A stretch of 64,000 nt of DNA, from the NCBI RefSeq assembly GCF_003473485.1, contig NC_053045.1:22232494-22296493 (forward strand). The letters run 5' to 3'. Every line of letters begins with the position of its first letter. Position 1 is the first letter of the stretch. A program made the translations under genes and the position numbers. The notes beneath the pieces were generated by a model. That model worked only from the letters and a program-made list of their open reading frames with translations. It did no database searches and was not told the DNA's origin. Positions 22,212-33,930 of this stretch are shown here, in pieces. The DNA comes from Medicago truncatula. Its lineage: Eukaryota; Streptophyta; Magnoliopsida; Fabales; Fabaceae.

Positions 22212-25200
22212 TTGCCTCAGGGTGCAAGAACAAAACCATGGTACCTGGATAGTGGTTGTTCTAGGCACATGACAGGTGACAGGGATTGTTTTCTAACTTT
22301 TGAAAAGAAGGATGGAGGACTAGTGACATTTGGAAACAATGACAAAGGTAAAATCAGAGGTAAAGGTACTATAGGTAATCTTAACTCTGCTAGAATAGAA
22401 AATGTTCAGTATGTGGAAGGTTTAAAACATAATCTACTTAGCATAAGTCAATTGTGTGATAGTGGATTTGAAGTTATCTTTAAACCTAACATATGTGAAG
22501 TCAGACAAACCTCCTCTAACAAATTGTTTTTCTCTGGTTCAAGAAGAAAGAACTTATATGTTTTAGAACTAAATGATATGCCTGCTGAATCTTGTTTTAT
22601 GTCTCTTGAAAAAGACAAATGGATCTGGCACAAAAGGGCTGGTCATATAAGCATGAAAACCATTGCTAAACTTTCTCAACTTGATCTAGTTAGAGGTTTG
22701 CCTAAGATTAGCTTTGAAAAGGACAGAATCTGTGAAGCATGTGTTAAAGGTAAACAAGTAAAAAGTAGTTTTAAAACTATTGAGTTTATCTCAACTCAGA
22801 AACCTTTAGAGCTTCTTCACATTGATCTGTTTGGTCCTGTTCAAACTGCAAGTCTAACTGGCAAAAGATATGGATTTGTTATTGTTGATGATTTCTCCAG
22901 ATTTACATGGGTGCTATTTTTAAAACATAAAGATGAATCTTTTGAAGCATTTCAAAACTTTTGCAAAAGAGTTCAAAATGAAAAAGGTTATAATATCATC
23001 ACAGTTAGGAGTGATCATGGAGGAGAATTTGAAAATGCATCCTTCAAAACATTCTTTGATGAAAATGGTATTAAACATAATTTTTCTTGTGCAAGAACTC
23101 CACAACAAAATGGAGTTGTTGAAAGAAAAAATAGAACCTTGCAAGAAATGGCAAGAACAATGTTAAATGAATCAAATGTTGAAAATTACTTTTGGGCAGA
23201 AGCCATTAACACATCTTGTTACATTTTGAATAGAGTTTCTATAAGAAAGGTTCTTAACAAAACCCCATATGAACTCTGGAAAAATATTAAACCTAGCATA
23301 TCTTACTTTCACATTTTTGGCTGCTATTGTTACATTCTGAACAATAAAGAAAAATTGGGTAAGTTTGATCCTAAATCAGATAAAGCTATCTTTTTAGGAT
23401 ACTCTACAACTTCTAAAGGTTATAGAGTGTACAATCTAAAAACCCAGACAGTTGAAATTAGTATGCATATCATATTTGATGAATATGATGAACATTCTAA
23501 ACCTAAAGAGAATGAAGACACTGAAGTACCAACACTTCAGAATGTTCCAGTTCAAAATACTGAGAACACAGTAGAGAAAGAAGATGATCAGAATGTTCAG
23601 GATCAATCTTTTCAAAGTCCACCTAGAAGCTGGAGAATGGTAGGGGATCATCCTACTGATCAAATCATTGGAAGCACAACTGATGGTGTAAGAACCAGAT
23701 TGTCCTTTCAAGATAACAACATGGCAATGATTTCTCAAATGGAACCCAAGTCAATCAATGAAGCCATTATTGATGACTCTTGGATTAAGGCCATGAAGGA
23801 AGAACTTTCTCAGTTTGAAAGAAACAGAGTTTGGAACTTGGTTCCAAATAATCAAGATAAAACCATCATTGGAACAAGATGGGTTTTTAGAAACAAGCTT
23901 GATGAAGAAGGTAAAGTTGTCAGAAACAAAGCAAGGTTAGTTGCTCAAGGTTACAACCAACAAGAAGGTATTGACTATGATGAGACCTTTGCACCAGTTG
24001 CAAGGTTAGAAGCCATCAGAATTCTTCTTGCTTATGCTGCACATAAAAGCATTAAACTTTTTCAAATGGATGTGAAAAGTGCATTTTTAAATGGTTTTCT
24101 AAATGAAGAAGTTTATGTAAGTCAACCACCTGGATTCATAAACAAAGAAAAACCAAATCATGTTTTCAAATTAACAAAAGCTCTTTATGGTCTTAAACAA
24201 GCTCCTAGAGCTTGGTATGACAGACTTAGCACATTTTTAATTGAAAATGGTTTTTCAAGAGGAAAAATTGATACCACACTTTTTAGAAAAACACATAATA
24301 CTGACTTGCTTATTGTTCAAGTATATGTGGATGACATTATTTTTGGTGCTACTAAAATAAAAATGTGTGAAGAATTTTCCAACCTTATGCAAAGTGAATT
24401 TGAGATGAGCATGATGGGTGAACTTGGTTTTTTCCTTGGTTTACAAATCAAACAACATTCAAATGGAATTTTTATAAGTCAAGAAAAGTATATCAAAGAC
24501 ATTCTTAAGAAATATAAAATGAATGAGGCAAAAATCATGAGCACCCCTATGCATCCATCTTCAAGTTTAGATAAGGATGAGAGTGGAAAATCTATTTCTG
24601 AAAAAGAATATAGAGGCATGATAGGTTCATTATTATATTTGACTGCTAGCAGACCTGATATAGTGTTTGCAGTTGGATTATGTGCTAGATTTCAAACATG
24701 TGCAAAAGAATCTCACTTAACTGCAGTTAAAAGAATATTTAGATATCTAGTAGGTACTACTGATCTTGGCCTTTGGTATAGAAAAGGTTCTAGTTTTGAT
24801 CTTGTAGCCTATTGTGATGCTGATTATGCTGGAGACAAAGTTGAGAGGAAGAGCACAAGTGGATCCTGTCAATTCTTAGGACAAGCATTGATTGGATGGT
24901 CTTGCAGAAAGCAAAACACTATTGCACTCTCCACAACTGAAGCTGAGTATGTATCTGCAGCTAGCTGCTGCTCTCAAATTTTATGGGTAAGAAATCAGCT
25001 GGAAGATTACTCTCTAAGGTACACAAGTGTTCCTATTTATTGTGACAATACAAGTGCAATTAATCTTTCTAAGAATCCTATTCAGCATTCTAGGTCTAAA
25101 CATATTGAAATAAAACATCATTTCATTAGAGACCATGTTCAGAAAAAGAATATTGCATTAAGCTTTGTTGATACTGAAAATCAATTGGCTGACATTTTCA

Positions 25201-25277
25201 CAAAACCCCTTGTTGAGGATAGATTCAATTTTCTTAAAGAAAAATTGTTAATCATGAAAAATCCCAATAAAGATTGA
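22212..25277 (+). CDS. Sirevirus pol region (protease, integrase, reverse transcriptase, RNase H)
   Basis: A 1021-codon open stretch with copia domain order. The aspartic protease motif [10 protein letters not shown] starts near residue 13. The pre-integrase H..GH and [10 protein letters not shown] zinc-binding region comes next. The integrase acidic triad is at about D205, D268 and E304. Reverse transcriptase follows with YVDDIIF at about residue 705, then RNase H ([18 protein letters not shown]). All signature residues that I looked for are present. It functions, or once did, in copying and integrating this element. Confidence 0.93.
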   Translation: MPQGARTKPWYLDSGCSRHMTGDRDCFLTFEKKDGGLVTFGNNDKGKIRGKGTIGNLNSARIENVQYVEGLKHNLLSISQLCDSGFEVIFKPNICEVRQTSSNKLFFSGSRRKNLYVLELNDMPAESCFMSLEKDKWIWHKRAGHISMKTIAKLSQLDLVRGLPKISFEKDRICEACVKGKQVKSSFKTIEFISTQKPLELLHIDLFGPVQTASLTGKRYGFVIVDDFSRFTWVLFLKHKDESFEAFQNFCKRVQNEKGYNIITVRSDHGGEFENASFKTFFDENGIKHNFSCARTPQQNGVVERKNRTLQEMARTMLNESNVENYFWAEAINTSCYILNRVSIRKVLNKTPYELWKNIKPSISYFHIFGCYCYILNNKEKLGKFDPKSDKAIFLGYSTTSKGYRVYNLKTQTVEISMHIIFDEYDEHSKPKENEDTEVPTLQNVPVQNTENTVEKEDDQNVQDQSFQSPPRSWRMVGDHPTDQIIGSTTDGVRTRLSFQDNNMAMISQMEPKSINEAIIDDSWIKAMKEELSQFERNRVWNLVPNNQDKTIIGTRWVFRNKLDEEGKVVRNKARLVAQGYNQQEGIDYDETFAPVARLEAIRILLAYAAHKSIKLFQMDVKSAFLNGFLNEEVYVSQPPGFINKEKPNHVFKLTKALYGLKQAPRAWYDRLSTFLIENGFSRGKIDTTLFRKTHNTDLLIVQVYVDDIIFGATKIKMCEEFSNLMQSEFEMSMMGELGFFLGLQIKQHSNGIFISQEKYIKDILKKYKMNEAKIMSTPMHPSSSLDKDESGKSISEKEYRGMIGSLLYLTASRPDIVFAVGLCARFQTCAKESHLTAVKRIFRYLVGTTDLGLWYRKGSSFDLVAYCDADYAGDKVERKSTSGSCQFLGQALIGWSCRKQNTIALSTTEAEYVSAASCCSQILWVRNQLEDYSLRYTSVPIYCDNTSAINLSKNPIQHSRSKHIEIKHHFIRDHVQKKNIALSFVDTENQLADIFTKPLVEDRFNFLKEKLLIMKNPNKD

Positions 25278-25894
25278 TTACTGATCACTAAGGGCCTTAA
25301 ACTAAACCCCTTGATGTCATCTGATACAAATCAGATAGATCCATCTTTATCTCGCTCTCAATGTTCCTGAGTTCAGAATGTTCCTGAGTTCAGAACGTTC
25401 ATCAGGTCAGAATGTTCAAATGATCAGAATGTTCATTGCAATATTCATACGACCAGAACAGTCACAAGTATGTTCATCTGAGTTTATCCATTCATGATGT
25501 TCTTGAAACTTTTTTTTAGAACCCAAATTCTGAGTCAAACAATCTCATGCGTGAGATCTTGTTTTGACTTGTTCAAAAAATCCATCCATAATCTTAAGCA
25601 TTTAATGCTTGGTTATAAGAAGTCATGTTTAAGGTTTAACCACCATGTAATGGCTTAACCATCAAATCATCCAAAATCCATTCATCTTCCCAAACGGCTA
25701 CTTTTTCCTTTCTCTCTCCTAGGCGTTGCTTTTTGACAGTTTTTCATCCTTCCCAATGCTAACTGTCATCATATCACTACTATTCTTTTTCTCTTGCACG
25801 TTTTGTCTATATAATCAGTTACCAACTCTGATTATTTCACTTCCATCTCATTTCCTAAAAATTCAAACTGCTCTGTTCTTCATTTTCTGAAAAA

Positions 25895-28258
25895 ATGGCT
25901 AGAACCAAAACTACCCCAAGACTTTCCGAAGAACATTTTCAACCACCACCATCCAACACCGCTGCTGATCAAACCTCTGATCAACAACTTTTGAGTGAAA
26001 CCCCTGTACGCACCATTCTTCAGGACGTAATCATTCCTGCTTCTGAAAATCCCAAATCTTCCAAAACCAGATCCTCTAAGAAACCCATCATCAAACCCAG
26101 ACCAATACCTACCAGACGATCAACAAGGATGAAGAAACCTTTGAAGAAACCAAAGGTATCTCACGTGAATCTAGATTCTGACGAAGAAAAAGAAGATGAT
26201 GAAGACTCTGAGGATGAAACAGAGGAAGATCCAGAAGAAGAGGATGAAGACTCTGAACAAACTCTTTCTGACGCAATGAAATCAGTAAAAGCTTCCTCAA
26301 AAAGGGATAAGGAACTTACAAAGATAATACTTCAAAGGAGGAAGGAGATTGCTGCTGAAGCTATGCCCTTATCTGAGGAAAAGACCTCTGAAGATGAAGA
26401 AGCAAGTGAAGAGGAAGTATCTGAAGAAAAGGCTGAAAAAGAAGAAGAGAAAGGCTCTTCTAAGAAGCATGGGAAAGGTAAAGATATTACCAAACTTGCT
26501 GCTACCTTAAAAGCTTCAAGGGCAGAAAAGATTGCTCTCAGACCAATGTGTAGAACCAAGTATTTCAACCTTGAAAGTCTGGAAACCAAGGCATGGAATA
26601 TGAAGGAGTTCACTGAACCTCAAGGATGGACCAACTTCATAACTCTTCAAGAACACACCTATGAAGACTTGGTCAGAGAGTTCTACACCAACCTATCAGT
26701 TCAGGAAAAGAAGAATGGAAATGAGAAGTTTCTCATATCATCAGTCAAAGGTGTAAAGATCAAGATGACTCAGGAATTTGTCTCTGAAGCATTCAAAATT
26801 CCAAATGAAGGTAATCAGCTATACTCTAGCTTCTGGTTTGATGAATCTAGAGTTAACCGTAACAAACTCATAGTTAAATACACCAAAGAAAATCACACCT
26901 TTAACTCCACAAACCTGGAAGATACTCCCAAAATTCTTCACAACATGATTAGGCATTGTCTTTTACCTAGATGTGGATCTTTTGAACTTGTCTCTGACAT
27001 AGATCTTTGTTTCATCTACCATCTCATGAAAAAGATTAAGTTAAATCTGTGTTTTATCATTATTCAACACATGATTGATTCATGCCTAGCCATAAAACAA
27101 ACATCTGCTGGACTACCCTATGGAATGCATCTCACTTCCATTTTTCAAAAGGCAAAAGTGCCCCTTGAAGGAGAGAAACGCAAGCTGGATTTTATGACCT
27201 TTTCTTCCAAGACCTTAGGTCAACTCCATATTACTTCATCCAACATGCCAGCCTCCAAAACTTCTGGACCCTCTGGATCTGGTAAAAGAAATTCTGATCA
27301 GAATGTTCAGAAAGCTGTGAAGAAAAGAAGGGTTGAAGAGATTACAGATACCAAAACTCCCTCTCCACCAGCAGAAAATACTGAGTTTGGTACTCAGAAT
27401 GTTGATGGAGAAACTCAGGAAGTGGCTGAGCTCTTAGCTTCAAATATGAACATTGAAGAAGAAGCTCAAGATATGGAGTTCTCAACTGGATTTGATCTCA
27501 ATATTGAAGATATCAACATTGACTTCAATAGTGAGTTGTTTCAAGATGGACAAGAAACAACTCAGCAAGCTCCAAAAGGTCAGAATGTTGAAATTCCTGC
27601 TGTTCAGAATGTTCAGAATGTTGAAACTTCTGTTGGTCAGAATGTTGCAGTGTCTAAAGCCCAGAATGATGAAGATATTCATGTCATGGCTGATCGAGAC
27701 AATCAAGAGCTTGATGATCAGCATGCCTCAAATGAACTTTCTCCAGATGGCCAGCTGTCAGTTGATCCCATGCCTTTGGCATCAGGATCTCTGCCCTCTG
27801 AGGAGGTACAGCTCATGGCCCAAAATGGTCAGAATGTTAACCCATCATCCTCCACCATGGATTCTGTTGCAGGTGCTACCAACTTCTTGGTCTCTGACCT
27901 TCCTACTCCACCTTTCATTCCTTCCTCCACTCCACCACCACAACAAATGAAGACCACCACAAGAAGCAAACTTCCAAACATGGCTGCTTTATTTGACTCT
28001 CTCAACACCTTTGTGTCTGCAAACAGAGAGCAAGCTGAAGCCTCTGGTCCTGCTGAACCTGCTAAGCCTTCAAGAGCAGAGAAGATAGCCTCAAGGGCAC
28101 TTAGAGTCTCCACCAAGACCCACAAAATTGCTTGTGTGCTGGCTGACTGGACTGTCAAAGTCCATGCTCCTGGTTTGGCCATTCCACCTCCAGTATTTGA
28201 TGACCCCTCCATCTTTGAAGCAGAACCCTCTTCTGATTCTGGAGACTCCACTCCATGA
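25895..28258 (+). CDS. Sirevirus env-like third frame
   Basis: A 787-codon frame lies about 0.6 kb after pol. The N-terminal third is basic then strongly acidic (E/D-rich, about residues 60-190). One hydrophobic patch (about residues 365-398, around IDLCFIYHLM) is the only membrane-like segment. The C-terminal half repeats QNV/NVQNV peptides encoded by cagaatgtt words. Sireviruses carry such a frame in this place and it is called env-like by position. No signal peptide or real envelope homology is visible, so its job is unknown. Confidence 0.8.
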   Translation: MARTKTTPRLSEEHFQPPPSNTAADQTSDQQLLSETPVRTILQDVIIPASENPKSSKTRSSKKPIIKPRPIPTRRSTRMKKPLKKPKVSHVNLDSDEEKEDDEDSEDETEEDPEEEDEDSEQTLSDAMKSVKASSKRDKELTKIILQRRKEIAAEAMPLSEEKTSEDEEASEEEVSEEKAEKEEEKGSSKKHGKGKDITKLAATLKASRAEKIALRPMCRTKYFNLESLETKAWNMKEFTEPQGWTNFITLQEHTYEDLVREFYTNLSVQEKKNGNEKFLISSVKGVKIKMTQEFVSEAFKIPNEGNQLYSSFWFDESRVNRNKLIVKYTKENHTFNSTNLEDTPKILHNMIRHCLLPRCGSFELVSDIDLCFIYHLMKKIKLNLCFIIIQHMIDSCLAIKQTSAGLPYGMHLTSIFQKAKVPLEGEKRKLDFMTFSSKTLGQLHITSSNMPASKTSGPSGSGKRNSDQNVQKAVKKRRVEEITDTKTPSPPAENTEFGTQNVDGETQEVAELLASNMNIEEEAQDMEFSTGFDLNIEDINIDFNSELFQDGQETTQQAPKGQNVEIPAVQNVQNVETSVGQNVAVSKAQNDEDIHVMADRDNQELDDQHASNELSPDGQLSVDPMPLASGSLPSEEVQLMAQNGQNVNPSSSTMDSVAGATNFLVSDLPTPPFIPSSTPPPQQMKTTTRSKLPNMAALFDSLNTFVSANREQAEASGPAEPAKPSRAEKIASRALRVSTKTHKIACVLADWTVKVHAPGLAIPPPVFDDPSIFEAEPSSDSGDSTP

Positions 28259-28300
28259 ATCTTTTCAGAAATCCTCCCTATCCTTTTTGCAGATGACAAT

Positions 28301-28703
28301 AGGGGGAGAAGCTTTAGGATTCAAAGTCTTTAAGTTTTTTTTAGTTATAGGCCCTAAGTAGGTCTAGGTGATCAATTGATATTGGAATTTATAAATTCCA
28401 TCTTTTGCTTTTCTTGATCACATGCACTTTGATTTTCTTTTTTGTTTTTGAACCATCTTTTCATGTAATGTACTTCATGTTATATCAAATGAATGAATAT
28501 TGAATTTGGTTCAGTCTTGCATATTTTTACTTTATGCAAAAGATTATGAAATTGAGGGGGAGCTTTTTAAAGTTCTTAAAAACTCTGCATAATGGATTAT
28601 AAAAATGAGGGGGAGCATTAAAATAAATTTTTTTTAGCTCTGTTATATAATCAAAATCCTTAATCCTAAATCATAAGTTTATCATCTTCAAAAAGGGGGA
28701 GAT
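28301..28703 (+). promoter_or_regulatory. multiple polypurine tracts before the right LTR
   Basis: agggggagaag recurs as four GGGGGAG tracts, at about 28301, 28554, 28607 and 28691-28703. The last (aaaaagggggagat) abuts the LTR and is the likely plus-strand primer. Repeated tracts here are a known Sirevirus hallmark. Confidence 0.85.
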
Positions 28704-30704
28704 TGTTGAGGCAAAATCCCTAATTAATTTTAAAGATAATAAACAAATATGATTAAAGAATTAATGGACTTTGATTAATTCCTTGGTATTTAACTTGTGC
28801 TCTTGAGTGCTTTCACTAAGACAGGAACAAGGTTTGAATCATACCAAGATGCATAAAATCAAAGGACATTGAATCCATGAACTAATTCTAAAGTTCAGAA
28901 AGTTAGTTCAGAATGTTGATCAGAAAGTTGATCAGAACGTTCTGATGAGAGCTCAGAAGCAACCCTGTTCAGAAGCAACCTTGCTCAGAAGCAACCCTGT
29001 TCAGAAGCAACCCAGTTCAGAAGGTTGTTCAGAACCCAGTTCAGAAGGTTGTTCAGAAGCAACCAGTTCAGAAGCAACCTAGTTCAGAAGCAACCAGTTC
29101 AGAAGCAACCTAGTTCAGAAGGTTGTTCAGAAGCAACCAGTTCAGAAGCAACCTGTTCAGAAGCAACCTAGTTCAGAAGGTTGTTCTTATACAAGCCAAG
29201 AATCTCAAGAACTGTGATCAAGGTCATGCAAGGCACATGTGACATGAATATATGTCCAGGAAAGTACATTTGCATGGATCAATCAAGCAATAAAGGCATA
29301 TACAAGAGTTATGTCAAAGAAGGCATTCAATGTTCATTTAAGACTATGAACATTGATGTACTAGGAATATTTCACAAAGGAATATCATCCTAGATGTTAT
29401 CATCACTGCTCTTCATTATTGTTTCACTATTAGGATTTGATTACATCAAATGATAGTCTTACAAATCATCCTAAGTGAAACAGATGGAACATTCTGATGA
29501 TCAGAATGTTCAAGCTCAGCTCATGCTTACTTTATGAACAGTATAGTAGGTGAAAAGCAAAAAGCAAAAGCAAAGCAAATCTGTCATCTCCAACAAGAGA
29601 TAGACACGTCTGAGAGTTGGTACTGATCAAGGACAACACAATCTCTCAAAGCATGGGCATGAAGATGCAGAATCCCACTAAATCCTCCTGCACCGGTTCC
29701 AAGACAAAATCTGGGAAAGGAACATTCTGATGTATGAAGAAAAGTCCATACATTGGTTATTGTCCAGAAATTCATATGAAAAGCATATGCATAACCCAGA
29801 ACTTCATGTGTTCATTCATACATGATGAACCCAGATGAAGAACATGATGAACCCAGATGAAGATCATCATGAACACAACAACATTCTGATGTTCATCAGA
29901 GATCAGAATGTTTGCCCAGAATTTCAAGTTAAAGCTTGTGGGACCCAGGACACATGGCATAACACCATTGGACACCCTACAACGGCTATATGAGCCCAAA
30001 GACTCTATAAATAGAGGGCTTGGCCTTAGCAAAATATACACCATTGCAAAGCATACAAGAAAACAACTCTGATTTTGTTTGAAGCTTTTGCAAACTGAAA
30101 TTGATCAATCTCTAAGTCTTTCATCAACTTAGTGCAAATCAATACTCTTGTTATCTGTAGGATAACCTCTTCTTCTTCTTCTTTCATTGTTTGTTTTACA
30201 AACACCCAACTTCCATACAAATTGTAACAAAGTCTCATCTAGCTTTTAGAGGTCCTAAAGTGTTAGGTTGAGCAAAGGTTGTAAAAGTCTAAGTGGTTAA
30301 CTTAGCAAGAAGGTGCAAGCCTGCTGAGGCTTAGAGAATACAGGAGTGTAATTGTTCAGGTGAACAAGATTGTAAGGTGCAGGACTTGAGAGGTTATCTC
30401 AAGCATCTTAGTGGAAACTCTCACAGGATTGTGGGGAGTGGACTAGCCCACATTGGGTGAACCACTATAACTCTTTGTGTGTTCTTTCTTTCTTCTCTAT
30501 ACTCTTTTATTTACAGTATACACAACACACACTTACACTTATACTTTATTAAGCAATTTTGTTTATGAACTTCAGAACATTCTGAAGTCAGAAAGTTAAC
30601 ATAATTCCAAGTAAACAACTTGAGAATCACTTTTAAGTTTCAGGATAATTTTTAAAGGGTCACAATTCAAACCCCCCTTCCTTGTGACTATTTTATCTAC
30701 TTCA
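28704..30704 (+). repeat. right LTR of the Sirevirus
   Basis: 2001 bp, almost identical to the left LTR. The visible differences are gain of one and loss of another unit in the GTTCAGAAGCAACC array, one A/G change near 29557, and a C run of 6 instead of 8 near the 3' end. Confidence 0.95.
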
Positions 30705-30709
30705 ATAGT

Positions 30710-31866
30710 TTGGCGAATGCACTTCTGAAATTGATTTTTAAACTCACTATGTTCATGATAGATTTGGTTCAAGTACTCTGGAACTTTCTTCTGAATATGC
30801 CACATACAATAGTGATGATTCACCTCTGGAAAAACCTGTGCAACTGCATTAGAAATAGAAGTGTCTTGATCAGTGATAATAGTTTTAGGACTAACTCCAT
30901 CCATTGCTTCTAACCAAGTACGTAGCAACCAAACAAAACTCTCTTCAGTTTCATCCCATAACAGAGCACAACCAAAAAGTATAGACTGTTGGTGATGATT
31001 AACTCCCGTGAATGGAACAAAGGGCATTAGGTATTTATTTGTTAAGTATGTTGGATCAAAAGTCACCACATCACCAAAATATTTGTAAGCCATTCTAGAC
31101 CTTGAATCAACCCAAAAGCAATTTGCTAATTTACCTTCTGCGTCCATTTGAAATGCATAGAAAAACCCAGGATTCTTCAACTGACAATTCTTAAAGTACG
31201 ATAACATCAGCTGAGCATCTCCATTTTCTAATTGTTTTTGTCTCTTCACAGTTAAATAATTAATAACATCTTGTTGGCTAAATCCAACATTATCAACACC
31301 ACCACTCTCGCTACATAACACTGATGCTATTTTACTAGGGCCTATACCAGAATCATCAAGCACATCAATAAGTTTTTTTTGCACTTTGGTTTTGCTTCTA
31401 TGTACTCTAAGAAAGTGTGAACTGTTTGGGGAAAATAGTTCATGATTATGGTCTCTTACAAATCTAGAAACAGTCCACCTATCTTCACTTTTCTTGATAT
31501 ACAACAGTGCCTTGCATCCTACCCTTGTTTGATCATGTACAATAAGACTACCATTTTCTTTTTTCAATTTTTTTTTGGGATCCAAACCCCTCCTTAGAAC
31601 AAAGAATCTCTTGACCAATTTACCCTACCATCCGTTCTTGATTTAGTAACACGACCCATACGAAAGCTAAAACCTTTATTCCTCGCGTACCTTGTGTAGT
31701 ATTTCTTTACATCTTCAATTGATGTAAACTCCATTCATTCAAAGGGCTCTAATGGGAGTTCCAATGGTAGTCTATCATTGAGAGGATCTGCATCACTTGC
31801 AAGCATATCATCTGAGCCAATCATGTTGGTATGTTCATGCATATCTGTCATTTCTTGATCTGTCAT
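30710..31866 (-). pseudogene. FAR1-type MULE transposase, N-terminal half (broken)
   Basis: The start is probably ATG at 31866 (MTDQEMTDMHEH). A FAR1 DNA-binding domain follows (FTSIEDVKKYYTRYARNKGF, then DRWTVSRFVRDHNHEL). The MULE catalytic core has VTFDPTYLTNKYLMPFVPF and TIITDQDTSISNAV, which supply two of the acidic residues, then HHYCMWHIQKKVPEYL. An in-frame stop lies just before MEFTSIED, and a frameshift lies near 31620 between the two parts of the FAR1 domain. The Sirevirus interrupts the frame at 30709, after KCIRQT. Confidence 0.85.
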
Positions 31867-32369
31867 TGTAGCACTCACAATCCTGTTATGCTGAATAAAA
31901 ATTCAATGTATTGACCATATTTAAAAAAGCAAAGTTAATCGAATGATAAGAATATGCAAATAGAATTTATTTTTTGAACTTAATAAATCCACAAACATGT
32001 TTAAATATGAACAACATTGCCAAACAAAAATCTTTGGAGAATGCAAAATGCGTAATTGAGTTTTTCAAAAAATAAAAAATTGTAGAACTAAAGAAACCAA
32101 GTAACTGAAGATGTGGTTAATTCACCTGTTTATAAAACTTCCATAATCTTCTTCAAAGACGGTTCTCAGGTCGTAACGGCGGTTATTTATTGAGAGTTGT
32201 GTTCGCATCGTTCACACGAACAAAAGAATGTAGGATATTAGAGATATTTGATACCTTCAATTGAAAAAAGAGAAAGAACTGATTGAGTTTTGTTGTATTG
32301 AGGGAGAGAAGCAATCTTGTTACAGAGTTGGAAGTTGCTGGAACGTGATGAAAATGTTGCACGAATGTA

Positions 32370-32504
32370 ACAACCGAATTTATTTTGTTCTTTTTTTTTT
32401 TAATAATTTAAATAACACATTTTAAAAGGAAATGATGTGGCACAATACCATTGGATGATTGTGTAAACTTGCTTTACACAGACAGTGCACCACAATTAAA
32501 CTCA
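32370..32504 (-). repeat. right terminal inverted repeat of the MULE
   Basis: Inverse of 15329-15462 (caatggtattgtgccacatc in the inverse sense). It is followed by one extra A and the target duplicate taagtcaac at 32505-32513. Confidence 0.88.
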
Positions 32505-32513
32505 TAAGTCAAC

Positions 32514-33210
32514 ACATCTATATTAACTATACTTATTGATTAATGTCTCTCCTACTAAACATAGTTTTTCTTTTTTGCCGCCATGTTATTGGTATGAAAG
32601 GTGGGTTCTCCCCTCTCTATTGAATTTTCTCCATAGATAAGAGTCAGAGATCGAAGACATGGCCACTTGTTTAGGAGGTCCAAAACTCTTGCCACTTAAA
32701 TCAATTCATTGTTAATAAATTTGTGCACATATTTTTTAAAGTTTAATGCAATATAATTATTGTTTGAGGAGTGTCAGGTAAACTCTATTTTAAAGATTAT
32801 CTCTAATACTCATTCTTTTATTGGTGGAAATTCATGGGTCCAACCACTTTATGCGCGACTCATTTTTAAAATAGAGAATTCACAATGACTTACTCAATAA
32901 AATAGTTAGTGTTAAAGAGAGTGTTGAAAATAAAATGTTACTAAAATTCTTACTCTTTTATCAATAATATATTTGATTATTTATCGTAAATAGGTAGAAT
33001 GAAATAATAATACTAAGAGATCGGGTATTATAGAAAATTACAAATACCTTTTCTTATAAAAAATACAAATAATTTTATCAAAATTGATGTTTTAATTTTA
33101 CGATAGTGAAAAATATTAAATTGAGGGATTGAGTAGTTTAACAGATTTATTTGACTTAAAGGATAGTTGAATATCTGATTTCAAACTAACACGAAAGAAA
33201 AAAAAATAAG
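32514..33210. other. intergenic DNA
   Basis: No gene. At about 32785-32960 the words attcttttattggtggaaat and ttactcttttatcaata hint at a short decayed MITE; its ends were not resolved. Confidence 0.4.
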
Positions 33211-33710
33211 GGTTAAATATGTTTTTGGTTCCTATAAATATACCAACTTTTCATTTTAGTTCCTCTAAAATTTTCCTTCAACTTTTAGTCCCTATAAAAT
33301 TTTCAATCTTTACTTTTCGTCCCTCGCTTAAAGTAAACTCATATGTAGAATTCATATTTTTAAATAAAATTTTGCAGAAAAATGTATAATATTATAAGGA
33401 TCTCTCCCAAAAATATTTAGAATTTTTTACCAAAACATGAATTAAATATAAATTTTTATATTTTTAGCGATAAAAAATTCATATTTAATTCATGTTTTGT
33501 TAAAACATTCTAATTTTTTTTGTGAGTGATTTTTACAATATTCCATAAATTTCTGCACAATTTCATTAAAAAATACAAAAATTTACTTATAAATAGAGAC
33601 CAAAAGTAGTGATTGAAAATTTTATAGAAAGACTAAAAGTTGAAGGAAAATTTTAGAAAAACTAAAACAAAAAATTGGTATATTTACGGAGACCAAAAAC
33701 ATATTTAACC
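33211..33710. repeat. foldback element, TTTTTGGTCCCT type, copy 1
   Basis: It starts ggttaaatatgtttttggtt and ends ccaaaaacatatttaacc, which are inverted repeats of each other. The arms extend inward through the ttttccttcaacttttagtc word and its inverse. Copies at 39826 and 40497 match closely. It is non-coding. Confidence 0.75.
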
Positions 33711-33930
33711 AAAAAAATAATTTAACAACTAATTTAGTCCCTAAACTATCACCCTCTCTTCAATTTAGTTTTAAACTATAAAAATATAATAAATAATTTT
33801 TAAACTATATAAAATCGGTCAATTTAGTCCATCAAATATCTGAAAATCTATCAATTTAGTCCCAAAATATTGTCACCAGCGCAGAGAAATAGAATCAAAA
33901 GAATCCATTTAGCTTACTCACGCACGAGTG

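Larger units (their letters stand above)
18323..30704 (+). mobile_element. Sirevirus-type Ty1/copia LTR retrotransposon, apparently whole or nearly so
   Basis: It has 2-kb LTRs with TG...CA ends, a 5-bp target duplication atagt (18318-18322 and 30705-30709), and a primer site complementary to initiator-methionine tRNA. Long gag, pol and env-like regions are followed by repeated purine tracts before the right LTR. Copia domain order (integrase before reverse transcriptase), a third long reading frame after pol and multiple purine tracts define the Sirevirus (SIRE1/Maximus-like) group. The LTRs differ by about one substitution, a C-run length and two repeat-unit changes. That suggests insertion within roughly the last hundred thousand years under usual plant rates (an assumption). 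At most one or two breaks are apparent. Confidence 0.92.
15329..32504 (-). mobile_element. FAR1-type Mutator-like element (MULE), split by a Sirevirus
   Basis: Inverted repeats of 134-135 bp lie at 15329-15462 and 32370-32504. Shared blocks include gagtttaattgtggtgcact and aatggtattgtgccacatca. The 9-bp direct repeat taagtcaac flanks the element at 15320-15328 and 32505-32513, which is the target size of Mutator-like elements. Without the nested retroelement it would be about 4.8 kb. The minus strand carries a decayed FAR1-type transposase with FAR1 DNA-binding, MULE catalytic and SWIM zinc-finger regions. A LINE scrap is also inside. The transposase is broken, so this copy cannot mobilise itself. 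Confidence 0.88.

Noticed and set aside
25895-28258. A genuine viral envelope gene
   Set aside because: Position alone gives it the env-like name. No signal peptide, fusion peptide or convincing envelope similarity is visible.
17236-31618. Two separate FAR1-RELATED SEQUENCE host genes on the minus strand
   Set aside because: The pieces are the two halves of one frame split by the Sirevirus. They carry frameshifts and a stop and lie between matched TIRs with a 9-bp target duplication. They are a transposon's transposase, not host FAR1 genes.
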